A stretch of DNA of 64,000 nt from Rhizobium mongolense subsp. loessense (GTDB lineage: Bacteria > Pseudomonadota > Alphaproteobacteria > Rhizobiales > Rhizobiaceae), in the NCBI RefSeq assembly GCF_900099775.1, contig NZ_FMTM01000002.1:496001-560000 (forward strand). Reading direction: 5' to 3'. Of this stretch, positions 43,857 through 52,731 are shown piece by piece (the stretch's first letter is position 1; each line of letters starts with the position of its first letter). The notes beneath the pieces were generated by a model that made no database searches, was not told the origin of the DNA, and worked only from the letters and a program-made list of their open reading frames with translations. The position numbers were made by a program, and so were the translations under genes.

Positions 43857-45080
43857 ATGATCACAAATATAAGACGTCGCCACGTTATCATCGCGATGCT
43901 GTTCGTCTGCTGGGTCGTCGGCTTTCTAGACAAGACTGCCATCAACATCGCGATCATTCCGATCAGCGAGGAATTCGCTCTGACGCCCGATCATCAGGGC
44001 ATGATCATAAGTGCCTTCTTCCTGGCTTATTCGATGACCCAGTTGATCGGGGGCTATCTGGTGGACCGGCTCGGCTCGCGCCGGGTCCTGAGCTCGGCGG
44101 TCGCGGTCTGGTCATTGGGCACCGTGGCGTCGGGCGCCGTCACCAGCGCGATAGGGCTGGCTGCCGCGCGCGCGGTTACCGGCGCGGGCGAGGCAGTTTT
44201 CCCCGCGGGTGGATCTGTCGCCATCACCGAGCATTTCGAGAAATCTCAGATGGCCCGCGCGAAGTCGGTGCTGCAATCGGGGGCTTCCGTGGGTTTCGCT
44301 CTCGGCTCGATCGTCATTACCTCGTTGATCGCATTTTATAGCTGGCGGGTGATGTTCTTTGTGCTGGGTGTCGTCGGCCTCGTTCTTTCCATCGGCCTTT
44401 ACTGCATCATGAAACCGCGCTCCGAGGCGCTGGTCGCGAAAGACGCCGACCGGAAAGTCTCGGAAAAGCAGCGTATCGGCGCACTACTGAAGAACAGCCT
44501 TACCTGGAAGATCGCATCGGTCTATTTCTTCACCAATATCGTATTCTGGGGCCTGCAATCCTGGCTGCCATCCTACTGGGTGAAGGTCAAAGGCATGAGC
44601 ATGATGGAGATGGGAGCCTATTCGATGATCCCGCCGACGCTGGGATTCATCTCCTTTCTCACTTGCGGCTGGTTGCTTGACCGCTTCTTCCACCAGAAAG
44701 AAAAATACCTCATATGCATCGGCTCGGCCGTATCGGCAGTGTTCATCTATCTGATGGCAAACGCGGAATCGATCCCTCTCGCCTTCGCATATTTGTCGGT
44801 ATCGAATGTCTTCCTTAATGCGATCTCGATCAGTGTCTTCGTGAGCATTATGAAGCATTTTCCGCAAAACTCTGTCGGGACGGCCACGGGCCTCATCAAC
44901 TCTCTGGCACAACTTGGCTCGTTTGCCTCGCCCATGCTCATCGGAGCAGTGCTGTCTGCAACAAATCAGAACTACGGCATTGCGTTCTCGTTCATCGTCG
45001 GCTGCGCCATCATTGTCTGCGCCATTGCCACGACCTTCCCCGCCCTGCACGGCAGGAAGTCCGCACAACAGCCCGCCTGA
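43857..45080 (+). CDS. MFS transporter, anion:cation symporter (ACS) family
   Basis: 407 residues with about 12 membrane helices. FLDKTAINIAIIPISEEFALTPDHQGMIIS and GGYLVDRLGSRRVL (the MFS signature loop between helices 2 and 3) place it in the ACS group, whose members carry organic anions such as galactonate, phthalate or hydroxyphenylacetate. AAAGGGAA precedes the ATG. It is followed 9 bp later by an amidohydrolase gene, so the imported compound is likely an amide or N-acyl/aminobenzoyl acid. Confidence 0.88.
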   Translation: MITNIRRRHVIIAMLFVCWVVGFLDKTAINIAIIPISEEFALTPDHQGMIISAFFLAYSMTQLIGGYLVDRLGSRRVLSSAVAVWSLGTVASGAVTSAIGLAAARAVTGAGEAVFPAGGSVAITEHFEKSQMARAKSVLQSGASVGFALGSIVITSLIAFYSWRVMFFVLGVVGLVLSIGLYCIMKPRSEALVAKDADRKVSEKQRIGALLKNSLTWKIASVYFFTNIVFWGLQSWLPSYWVKVKGMSMMEMGAYSMIPPTLGFISFLTCGWLLDRFFHQKEKYLICIGSAVSAVFIYLMANAESIPLAFAYLSVSNVFLNAISISVFVSIMKHFPQNSVGTATGLINSLAQLGSFASPMLIGAVLSATNQNYGIAFSFIVGCAIIVCAIATTFPALHGRKSAQQPA

Positions 45081-45089
45081 AGGAATATC

Positions 45090-46481
45090 ATGACCTATAT
45101 CGACATCATTGAGCGCACCGTCGCTGCCCATGCGGACAATCTGAAATCCGTGTCGGACGCGATCTGGTCCTTCGCCGAGATCCGCTACGAGGAGACGAAG
45201 TCCGCGGCGCTCTTGGCCAACGAACTGGAAAAAGCAGGCTTTGCCGTCACTCGCAATGCCGGCAATATCGAAACGGCCTTCGTCGCAAGCTATGGCGAGG
45301 GACATCCGATCGTCGCCATCCTCGGCGAGTTTGACGCTTTGACCGGTCTCAGCCAGAAGGGCGGGCTTGCAAGCCACGATCCAATTGTTGCGGGCGGAAA
45401 CGGGCATGGCTGCGGCCACAACCTTCTTGGCACCGGCGCGCTCGCCGCGATCCTCGCGCTAAAATCCTGCAAGGACGAGTTGAAGCTCCCAGGCACAATT
45501 CGCTATTATGGCTGCCCGGCCGAAGAAGGTGGCGGAGGCAAGGCCTACATGGCCCGCGAGGGCCTCTTCAACGACGTCGACGTGGCGTTCACATGGCATC
45601 CGTGGGACGAAAACCTCGCATACAATGCCCGGATGCTGGCGACCAATCAGCTATACTTTACCTTCCGGGGCACCAGCGCCCATGCCGGATTCGAGCCGCA
45701 TCTTGGTCGATCGGCGCTGGATGCGGTGGAACTGACGAATGTCGGTTGCAACTATCTGCGTGAGCACATCATTCAGGACGGCCGCATTCATTATGCGATC
45801 ACCGACACGGGTGGGCGGGCCCCAAATGTGGTTCAGTCTCACGCACAGGTGCTCTACAAAGTACGGGCTCCCCGAATGGACCAGGTGCGCGACATCACCG
45901 AGCGGGTGAAAGACGTCGCCCGCGGCGCGGCACTTATGACGGGGACGGAATTGGAGATCGCCTTCGACGCCGCCTCAGCCGACCTGGTGCCGAACGTTAC
46001 GCTTGCCCGGATGATGCATCAGGAGTTTGAGAAGATCGGCGTCGCCAGCTTTTCGAACAGTGAAAGAGACTTTGCCGGGAGCATCCAGAAGACCTTCTCG
46101 GTCGAGGTGCAGGCGCGGGTCGCCAAGTGCGGCAAAATCCTGTCCGAGGACCTGAACCCCTTCGAGGAAGAGCCGACGTTCCTACATGGCTCGACGGACG
46201 TTGGAGACGTGAGCTGGCTGGTTCCAACCGGTCAGGTCTATGTCGCGACCGAGGCCTACGGAACTCCCCCACACACTTGGCAGATCGTCACGCAGGGGAA
46301 GTCGGGCTATGCCCACAAGGGAATGCTACAAGCCGGCAAGGTCATGGCCGCTTCGGCCGTGCGGGCGCTGACCGATCCGGCGCTCGTCAACGCCGCGAAA
46401 GCCGAGCATCGCGAGCAACTCGGGGGCGAGAAATATGTGCCACTGATCCCAGCAGATGCAACGCCGCAACGTTTGCGCTGA
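45090..46481 (+). CDS. M20-family amidohydrolase, AbgB-like
   Basis: 463 residues, longer than the hippurate-type M20 enzymes and like the AbgB subunit of aminobenzoyl-glutamate hydrolase. GEFDALTGLSQ, GHGCGHNLLGTGALAAI, GCPAEEGGGGKAYMAREG and TDVGDVSWLVPT hold the metal and catalytic positions; FRGTSAHAGFEPHLGRSALDAVEL is the dimerisation-domain loop. AAGGAATATC precedes the ATG. No AbgA-like partner is nearby, so a homo-oligomer is likely. Substrate unknown, probably delivered by the MFS protein. Confidence 0.88.
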   Translation: MTYIDIIERTVAAHADNLKSVSDAIWSFAEIRYEETKSAALLANELEKAGFAVTRNAGNIETAFVASYGEGHPIVAILGEFDALTGLSQKGGLASHDPIVAGGNGHGCGHNLLGTGALAAILALKSCKDELKLPGTIRYYGCPAEEGGGGKAYMAREGLFNDVDVAFTWHPWDENLAYNARMLATNQLYFTFRGTSAHAGFEPHLGRSALDAVELTNVGCNYLREHIIQDGRIHYAITDTGGRAPNVVQSHAQVLYKVRAPRMDQVRDITERVKDVARGAALMTGTELEIAFDAASADLVPNVTLARMMHQEFEKIGVASFSNSERDFAGSIQKTFSVEVQARVAKCGKILSEDLNPFEEEPTFLHGSTDVGDVSWLVPTGQVYVATEAYGTPPHTWQIVTQGKSGYAHKGMLQAGKVMAASAVRALTDPALVNAAKAEHREQLGGEKYVPLIPADATPQRLR

Positions 46482-46609
46482 CGGTAACCCAGGGCTCACG
46501 GTTCTGCGCCCTCGAGGGTTGACCCGATGACTTTGCCCACCAGCTCCCGAGACCTATGTGGCGAACAAACATTGCCCGCCGTGGAGAACTTCCCGATCCC
46601 GGGCCAGCC

Positions 46610-47446
46610 TTACCGCGGTTTGTTGCAGGCATCATTGGCAATTAAGGCGTGCAATGCCGCCGCTGTAGGGGTGCCAATGACGGCGAGATCGCGTACCGTA
46701 CTCATATGATCTCCGTCTGCGATGCGCGATGCTCGCACTTCAAGCCCTTGGGCGGCAAGAAGGTCTTTGAAGGCATTTGCTTGGATTTTGAAAGGGTTAG
46801 TCTCCAGTTCGCCAGTCATAATAGCTACGCGCGTTTCAGGGTCGTGCTCACGATGCATCGGCGTAAACCGTCGCACCTCCTCGTCGCTCAAGGCGACCTC
46901 GTCACGGAGGAAAGACGTCTGCAAGGGCTCGAGATCGTATAGCCCGCCAAGCAGGAAAGCAGCAATTACACCCGAAGGCGCTACCGAGCGATTGAAGAGA
47001 AAGGTCGCAAGATGTGCACCAGCGGAGTGGCCGCTGACGGAAAATCTCCCGGGCGTGGCGCCAAAGCGATCGGCGTGCGCCAGCAGGAAAGCCTTGGCTT
47101 TCAGGACCTGACCGATCAGGACCTCCATCCTGGCGATGGGCATCAACGAATAGTCGACGATAGCGGCGACCGCGCCTGCGCGGGTGATGGTCTCAGCGAC
47201 GCAGGAATAGTCTTCCTTGGAGAACATACGCCAATAGCCGCCATGGATGAACATGTGGATCGGCATGCCCGAACCGGCATTATTTGGAAGGAAGATATCG
47301 AGCGTCTCGCCCGACTCGTGACCGTAGGCGACGTTGGCCTCCATGGCGACGGTGCGGCGAGTGGCGCTGCTGCGGGTACGGATATCGTCGACAATGTCGT
47401 CGAAATTTGCGACATGATCACGAATGCGGAACGGATCGGCGGCCAC
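46610..47446 (-). CDS. Alpha/beta hydrolase, kynurenine formamidase-like
   Basis: 278 residues. The oxyanion motif MFIHGGYWRMF and nucleophile elbow SVSGHSAGAHLATFL are typical of arylformamidase (KynB-type esterase) relatives; the histidine is in IADGDHMSTVRD. Start is GTG with AAGGGGG upstream. Last of a four-gene operon with dehydrogenases. It might cleave an ester, lactone or formamide whose product feeds them. The kynurenine role itself is not supported, since no other tryptophan-pathway gene is present. Confidence 0.8.
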   Translation of the reverse strand: MAADPFRIRDHVANFDDIVDDIRTRSSATRRTVAMEANVAYGHESGETLDIFLPNNAGSGMPIHMFIHGGYWRMFSKEDYSCVAETITRAGAVAAIVDYSLMPIARMEVLIGQVLKAKAFLLAHADRFGATPGRFSVSGHSAGAHLATFLFNRSVAPSGVIAAFLLGGLYDLEPLQTSFLRDEVALSDEEVRRFTPMHREHDPETRVAIMTGELETNPFKIQANAFKDLLAAQGLEVRASRIADGDHMSTVRDLAVIGTPTAAALHALIANDACNKPR

Positions 47447-47457
47447 AGGTTCCCCCT

Positions 47458-48945
47458 TCAGAAACTTGTCGCAATGTACTTGGCTTCCATGAACTCCGAA
47501 ATCCCGTGATGCTGCCCTCCTTCACGTCCGAGGCCGCTCTGTTTGACACCCCCAAAGGGGGCGGCGGGATCGGAGACCAGTCCACGATTGAGGGCGATCA
47601 TACCTGCCTCCACCTTCGAGGAGATGCGCATGCCACGCCCGATGTCGCGGGTATAGATGTAAGCGCAGAGGCCATGTTCCGTATCGTTGGCGGCGGCGAC
47701 AACCTCTGCCTCGCTCTCAAAACGGTAAAGCGGCGCAACCGGACCGAAAATCTCCTCGTGGTTCATGTCCGAGGCCGGGGAAACATCCGCAAGCACGGTC
47801 GGCGGATAGAAAAAGCCGCGTCCTGCCGGTGCCCGTCCGCCGCAGAGCGCGCGCGCGCCCCGCGAAATGGCGTCCGCAACGAGCCGGTCGATCTTCTCCA
47901 CCGCCTTGCGCGTAATCATGGGACCGCATTCCGTATCCGCATCCACACCTGGGCCGACCCTGAGAGCGGCCATGCGCTGGGTAAACTTTTCCGCGAAGGC
48001 ATCGTGGACACCTGACTGGACATAAATGCGGTTTGCGGCCGTGCACGCCTCTCCCGCATTGCGCATTTTCGCTACCATCAGGCCCTCGATCGCCGCATCG
48101 AGGTCCGCATCGTCGAAAACGATGAACGGCGCGTTGCCGCCGAGTTCCATGGAGCAGGAGACGACATTCTTCGCCGCTTCCGCCAAAAGCGTGCGGCCGA
48201 CGCCCGTCGAGCCTGTGAAGGAGAGTTTTCGCACGCGCGGGTCGGCCAGCATGGCGGTGGTGACGGGGCCTGGCGCCGACGTTGTCAGCACGTTGACGAC
48301 GCCCGGCGGCACGCCAGCCTCCTCGTAGATGGCCGCAAGCGCATAGGCCGTCAGCGGCGTCTCGCTTGCGGGCTTCAGGATGACAGTGCAGCCGGCGGCA
48401 AGGGCTGGCGCGATCTTGCGGGTCGCCATTGCGGCCGGGAAGTTCCACGGCGTGATGAGAACGCAGATGCCGATAGGCTGGTAATCAACGACGATTCGGT
48501 TCGCGCCGGACGGGGCAATGCCGAACTCGCCGGAGATGCGCACCGCCTCCTCCGCGTTCCACCGGAAAAATTCCGCCGCATAGGCCACCTCGCCGCGCGC
48601 GTCGCGCAAGGCCTTCCCGTTCTCGAGCGAAATGAGTGTGGCAAGCATTTCGGAGCGTTCCACCATAAGTTCGAAGCAGCGGCGCAGGATCTCGGAACGC
48701 TTTCGCGGCGGCGTCTCGCGCCAGCCTTCTGTCGCGCTTGCAGCAGCCTGTACGGCCGCCTCCGCATCCGCGACAGTCGCATCGGGCACGGCGACAATGA
48801 CGGCCTCGGTCGAGGGATCGATTACCTCAATCCGACCCTTGCCCGCGGCCGGCCGCCAGGCGCCGCCAATATAGAGGCCGTGGGAGAACGAGCGGAACCC
48901 GAAACGATCATGCTCGGGATGCGAAGGATGCTGGGTGACGTTCAT
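47458..48945 (-). CDS. NAD(P)-dependent aldehyde dehydrogenase, succinate-semialdehyde type
   Basis: 495 residues. LITPWNFPAAMATRKIAPALAAGCTVILKP, LSFTGSTGVGRTLL, MELGGNAPFIVFDDADLD with the general-base glutamate, and NAGEACTAANRIYVQ with the catalytic cysteine are intact; EIFGPVAPLYRFE closes the fold. The ATG at 48943-48945 is chosen; a TTG four codons earlier abuts the preceding stop. GabD-like enzymes oxidise succinate semialdehyde; related C4-C5 semialdehydes are possible. Its operon partner is an iron-type alcohol dehydrogenase that could make the aldehyde. Confidence 0.88.
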   Translation of the reverse strand: MNVTQHPSHPEHDRFGFRSFSHGLYIGGAWRPAAGKGRIEVIDPSTEAVIVAVPDATVADAEAAVQAAASATEGWRETPPRKRSEILRRCFELMVERSEMLATLISLENGKALRDARGEVAYAAEFFRWNAEEAVRISGEFGIAPSGANRIVVDYQPIGICVLITPWNFPAAMATRKIAPALAAGCTVILKPASETPLTAYALAAIYEEAGVPPGVVNVLTTSAPGPVTTAMLADPRVRKLSFTGSTGVGRTLLAEAAKNVVSCSMELGGNAPFIVFDDADLDAAIEGLMVAKMRNAGEACTAANRIYVQSGVHDAFAEKFTQRMAALRVGPGVDADTECGPMITRKAVEKIDRLVADAISRGARALCGGRAPAGRGFFYPPTVLADVSPASDMNHEEIFGPVAPLYRFESEAEVVAAANDTEHGLCAYIYTRDIGRGMRISSKVEAGMIALNRGLVSDPAAPFGGVKQSGLGREGGQHHGISEFMEAKYIATSF

Positions 48946-48959
48946 GATGTTTCCCAAGG

Positions 48960-50189
48960 TCAGAGGGCGGAAGCGGCCAGGTCGCCATCATAGGCGGCGC
49001 GAACGAGGCTGCGCATGGCGGCCGAATCGAAGGAGCGCGGATTGTTCTTGATCAGCCGGCCGATGCCGAGCGCCTGCTCGGCGGTCCAGTCAAGCCGGTC
49101 TTCCGGCAGGCCGAGCCTGGCGAGCGTCGGCGAGATGCCGATCGCGGCGAAGAGGCGCCTTACCTCGCCGATCGCCGCATCGGCAAGCATCTCCTCGTCC
49201 TCCACGCCGGCTGGGTCGAGGCCGAGCGCCCTGCCGACAACAGCGATTTCCCCGGCGGCGACGCGGCGATTGTAGGTCATCACATAGGGAAGCATGGTGG
49301 CGACCCCGAGGCCGTGCGCCGTATGGGTCACGGCACCGACCGGATATTGCACCGCATGGGCCGCAGCGGTGCCGGCTGTGCCGAAGGCGCAGCCTGCCGC
49401 GAGCGCGCCCATCATCACATCGGTGCGCGCATTGATGTCCGAGCCGTCGACGAAGGCCTTTTCCAGGCTCCGGCTGAGGAGCCGGATGGCATGAAGAGCG
49501 AACTGATCGGAGAGATCGCTCTTGCCGACGAAGACATGCTGCTGGGCGAGTTGCGGATTGCCGGGGCGCCGGATGGCCGTGAAAGCTTCGATCGCATGCG
49601 TCAGCGCATCCGCACCTGCAATCGCCGTGAGGCCCGCCGGGCAGGAGAGCGTGAGTTCCGGGTCGCAGATCGCCGCTGCGGCGATGAGATAGGGGCTCGA
49701 AATGCCTAACTTCAGCGTGCGGTCTGGATCGGAGACGACCGCGACGGGTGTGACCTCGGAGCCGGTGCCCGCAGTCGTCGGTACGGCGATGACCGGCAGG
49801 ACAGGTCCTGGCACCTTGAACTCACCATAGTAATCGCCGAGCTTGCCGCCATGGGCGAGCAGAAGCGAGGCGCATTTCGCCATGTCGAGGCAACTGCCAC
49901 CGCCGATGCCGATCACCATGTCGGGCGCAAAGCCGCCCGTGGCCTCCACACAACCCGCGACCGTATCGCGGGGCACATCCGGCAGCGTCTGGTCATACAC
50001 CAGCACCGCGATGCCGGCGGCTTCGAGCGTGGCGATCATTTCCGCGAAGACGGGTGTCGCGGCAAAACGCGCATCCGTGCAGACGAGTGCACGCTGGCCG
50101 GTCCTGCCGGCGACGCTCGCGAGCGCATGGCGTTGGCCGATGCCAAACAGGATTTCGCGTGGCAGCCTCAGGACGGCAAACAGGCTCAT
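48960..50189 (-). CDS. Iron-containing alcohol dehydrogenase (4-hydroxybutyrate dehydrogenase-like)
   Basis: 409 residues, Fe-ADH family. IGIGGGSCLDMAKCASLL binds NAD; PTTAGTGSEVTPVAVVSD and GLTAIAGADALTHAIEAFTA carry metal and substrate residues; AAAHAVQYPVGAVTHTAHGLG has the further histidines. ATG at 50187-50189 with AAGGAT upstream. Fourteen base pairs separate it from the aldehyde dehydrogenase. The ADH plus succinate-semialdehyde-type pair recalls Agrobacterium AttL/AttK (BlcB/BlcA), which convert 4-hydroxybutyrate to succinate. Confidence 0.88.
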   Translation of the reverse strand: MSLFAVLRLPREILFGIGQRHALASVAGRTGQRALVCTDARFAATPVFAEMIATLEAAGIAVLVYDQTLPDVPRDTVAGCVEATGGFAPDMVIGIGGGSCLDMAKCASLLLAHGGKLGDYYGEFKVPGPVLPVIAVPTTAGTGSEVTPVAVVSDPDRTLKLGISSPYLIAAAAICDPELTLSCPAGLTAIAGADALTHAIEAFTAIRRPGNPQLAQQHVFVGKSDLSDQFALHAIRLLSRSLEKAFVDGSDINARTDVMMGALAAGCAFGTAGTAAAHAVQYPVGAVTHTAHGLGVATMLPYVMTYNRRVAAGEIAVVGRALGLDPAGVEDEEMLADAAIGEVRRLFAAIGISPTLARLGLPEDRLDWTAEQALGIGRLIKNNPRSFDSAAMRSLVRAAYDGDLAASAL

Positions 50190-50194
50190 GATCT

Positions 50195-51220
50195 TTATCC
50201 TTCGAAGGCCGGTATGCGGGTGCGGGAAATCGCGTTGAGGTCTTCCCAAAGGCGCGGGTCGATATCGAAACCGTCGCGGCTCGCTGCCGCTCGCCGCCGG
50301 CGGGCACGATCGCCCGGCACGAGGACCGGCTCGCCGGCCTTGGCCGGCGGTGAGGCGCGGACGGCATCGAGATAGGCCGACAGCCGCGCTGGCAGTCCCG
50401 GCGCCAGACTGGGCTCGATCAATATGAAGACGTCGCCCTTGTTGCATGGCGACTGGCTGTCCAGGGTGCCGCGCACATCAGGCGCGAGCGCCGAGCCCGC
50501 AAGGGCCGCCACCAGCAGTTCCATGGCAATGCCGAGGCCGTAGCCCTTCGCGTCGCCAAAGGGCGCGATCGCGCCGGCCTGGGCACGAAGCGGATCGGTC
50601 GTCGGGTGACCCTCAGCATCTCGCGCCCAACCTTCCGGAAGGGGTCTGCCGACCACCGCGTGGTGATGGATCCTGCCCATCGGCACTAGGCTGGTGGCGA
50701 GATCGAGCACGAGCGGCTCGTCGGCGGTCGGCACGGCGATCGCGACTGGGTTGGTGCCGAGCATGGCCCGCGTGCCGCCGAAGGGATGAACCAACGACTC
50801 GCTCGACGAGAGCGCTATGCCGACGAAACCCATCGCGGCGATGGCCTCCACATAATACGCGAGCATGCCGAGGTGGTTCGCATTGCGCACGGCGACGAGG
50901 CCGATGCCCAGATCGGGAATGTGGGGTGCCAGCCGCTCGATCGCCGCCATGGCGACGACAGGGCCGAACCCCGAAGAACCCTCCACCTCCATCACCGCAT
51001 CAGCCCGCCAGCGCTGCGTGCCCTTCATCTCAGGGTCAATGACACCGCGCTCGATCCGTTCGACCAGTCGCGTAAGGCGGTGCAGACCATGCGAGGGGTG
51101 CCCCCTCATCTCGGCCGTCACCAGGACACGAGCCTGCAGGACCGCATGGTCACGCGGTGCGCCGTGCTCTTCCAGCAGGCGGGTGGCGAGCGCAACGGCT
51201 GCCGCTTCCGATATCCGCAT
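50195..51220 (-). CDS. Ldh_2-family (malate/L-lactate/ureidoglycolate-type) dehydrogenase
   Basis: 341 residues. VTAEMRGHPSHGLHRL (catalytic histidine), VAVRNANHLGMLAYYVEAIAAMG, FGGTRAMLGTNPVAIAVPT and FGDAKGYGLGIAMELLVAAL are diagnostic of this NAD(P)-dependent 2-hydroxyacid dehydrogenase family. GGGAGG precedes the ATG. First gene of the operon, divergent from the GntR regulator. The 95-bp intergenic region is AT-rich with a direct repeat TATAGGA-TATAGGA near 51241-51257. Substrate is probably a 2-hydroxy or 2-keto acid. Confidence 0.88.
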   Translation of the reverse strand: MRISEAAAVALATRLLEEHGAPRDHAVLQARVLVTAEMRGHPSHGLHRLTRLVERIERGVIDPEMKGTQRWRADAVMEVEGSSGFGPVVAMAAIERLAPHIPDLGIGLVAVRNANHLGMLAYYVEAIAAMGFVGIALSSSESLVHPFGGTRAMLGTNPVAIAVPTADEPLVLDLATSLVPMGRIHHHAVVGRPLPEGWARDAEGHPTTDPLRAQAGAIAPFGDAKGYGLGIAMELLVAALAGSALAPDVRGTLDSQSPCNKGDVFILIEPSLAPGLPARLSAYLDAVRASPPAKAGEPVLVPGDRARRRRAAASRDGFDIDPRLWEDLNAISRTRIPAFEG

Positions 51221-51315
51221 AGTCCCTCCCTATATATAAAATCGTATAGGATATAGGATTGTATTTGCCGCAGCATCGTGCTAGCGATCGAACCTGTCAA
51301 GAGGCAAGACAGCAG

Positions 51316-52014
51316 ATGATTTTGACGAGACCCAACGAACCTTCAGCGCGCACGACCCAGATACAGCGCGCCAACAGCCTGGCCGGCGACGTCTACGAAG
51401 CGATCTTCAACCAGCTTATGTCGTTGAAGATCGCACCAGGTGCGCGCATCACGGTCGACAACCTGGTCAAGGAGTTCGCCGTCTCCCACACCCCTATCCG
51501 CGAAGCACTCGGCCGGCTTGAAGGCGAGGGTCTCGTCGTCAAGCAACATCTCGTCGGCTATCGTGCCGCACCCCAGATCACGCGCCACCGCTTCGACGAA
51601 CTCTATGAACTCCGCTTGCTGCTTGAGCCCGCCGGCGCTGCGAAGGCGGCCCAAGCGATGAACGACGAAAGGCTCGCCATACTGAGAGAGGCCGCAGGCG
51701 TGATGACGCGTAGTGACAACAGGGACGAGCGGGCGAACTATTCGACCTTCGCCCGGCAGGACGCCATCTTCCACGACCGCATCATGGAATTTGCCGGCAA
51801 CGAACTGATCCGCGAGATGCTGACGTTCCAGCACACGCATTTCCATATCTTCCGACTGATGTTCCATCGTCGCGTGACCGAGGAGGCGCTCGGTGAGCAT
51901 CAGACGCTGCTCGATGCTTTCGCGGCTCACGACCCCGACGCGGCGGAGAACGCAATGCGCATCCATATCGAACGCTCGCGCGACCGGCTGCTGCCGGCAT
52001 TCGACGAAATCTGA
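51316..52014 (+). CDS. GntR/FCD-family transcriptional regulator
   Basis: 232 residues. Winged helix with ITVDNLVKEFAVSHTPIREALGRLEGEGLV near residues 40-75, then an all-helical FCD domain with FDELYELRLLLEPAGAAKAAQ and the metal-binding-type DAIFHDRIMEFAGN and HQTLLDAFAAHD. ATG at 51316 is preferred over an in-frame TTG at 51259 that would lie in the promoter. It probably represses or activates the divergent dehydrogenase operon and itself, with a small organic acid as effector. Confidence 0.88.
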   Translation: MILTRPNEPSARTTQIQRANSLAGDVYEAIFNQLMSLKIAPGARITVDNLVKEFAVSHTPIREALGRLEGEGLVVKQHLVGYRAAPQITRHRFDELYELRLLLEPAGAAKAAQAMNDERLAILREAAGVMTRSDNRDERANYSTFARQDAIFHDRIMEFAGNELIREMLTFQHTHFHIFRLMFHRRVTEEALGEHQTLLDAFAAHDPDAAENAMRIHIERSRDRLLPAFDEI

Positions 52015-52069
52015 GGAACCCGGCAGGCCAGGACGTGCCTGCCCGACCTGACAACAAGGAGGAGAACAC

Positions 52070-52663
52070 ATGCCAGGCAAGAAAATCCTGATGCTCACCG
52101 GCGATTTCACCGAGGAGTACGAGATCTTCGTCTACCAGCAGGCCATGGAGGCCGTCGGCCATACGGTGCACGTCGTCTGCCCCGATAAAAAAGCGGGCGA
52201 CATTCTGAAGACGTCGCTGCACGACTTCGAGGGCGACCAGACCTATACGGAAAAGCCCGGACACAACGTCGTCATCAACAAGACCTTCTCGGAGGCCGAG
52301 GCGCAACTCGACGGATACCACGCCGTCTACTGCGCGGGCGGTCGCGGGCCTGAATACATTCGCACCGACAAGCGCGTTCAGACGATCGTCCGCCACTTCC
52401 ATGAAACCCAGAAGCCGATCTTCACCATCTGCCACGGCGTCCAGATCCTGATCGCCGTCGATGGCGTCGTGCGTGGCAAGAAGGTGGGCGCGCTCGGCGC
52501 TTGTGAGCCGGAAGTGACGCTGGCCGGCGGCACCTATGTCGATCTGTCGCCGACGGAAGCTTATGTCGATGGCACGATGGTCTCGGCCAAGGGCTGGACG
52601 GCGCTCGCCGCCTTCATCCGCGAATGCCTAAAGGTTCTCGGCACGGAAATCCGTCACGCCTGA
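52070..52663 (+). CDS. DJ-1/PfpI family protein
   Basis: 197 residues. ILMLTGDFTEEYEIFVYQQAM opens the flavodoxin-like fold; YCAGGRGPEYIR and the nucleophile elbow FTICHGVQIL with the reactive cysteine follow. Family members are glyoxalase-III-type or deglycase-like enzymes, proteases, or amidases. Here GGAGGAG precedes the ATG and the gene follows the GntR regulator by 55 bp, so it is probably cotranscribed, and it ends at a terminator. It could detoxify a reactive carbonyl from the adjacent dehydrogenase pathway; inferred. Confidence 0.85.
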   Translation: MPGKKILMLTGDFTEEYEIFVYQQAMEAVGHTVHVVCPDKKAGDILKTSLHDFEGDQTYTEKPGHNVVINKTFSEAEAQLDGYHAVYCAGGRGPEYIRTDKRVQTIVRHFHETQKPIFTICHGVQILIAVDGVVRGKKVGALGACEPEVTLAGGTYVDLSPTEAYVDGTMVSAKGWTALAAFIRECLKVLGTEIRHA

Positions 52664-52683
52664 GATGACGGGACAAAAAGAAT

Positions 52684-52715
52684 GGCCCGGCTGTGACAGC
52701 AGCCGGACCTTTTTT
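52684..52715 (+). terminator. Rho-independent terminator
   Basis: CCGGCTG and CAGCCGG pair across a six-base loop and are followed by ACC and a run of six T. It lies 20 bp after the DJ-1/PfpI stop codon and before the convergent peptidase gene. Confidence 0.85.
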
Positions 52716-52731
52716 GCGATGGGCCTTGCAA

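Noticed and set aside
46610..47446. Kynurenine formamidase in a tryptophan pathway
   Set aside because: The HGGYW and GHSAG motifs fit, but no kynureninase or tryptophan dioxygenase gene is near; only the fold-level call is kept.
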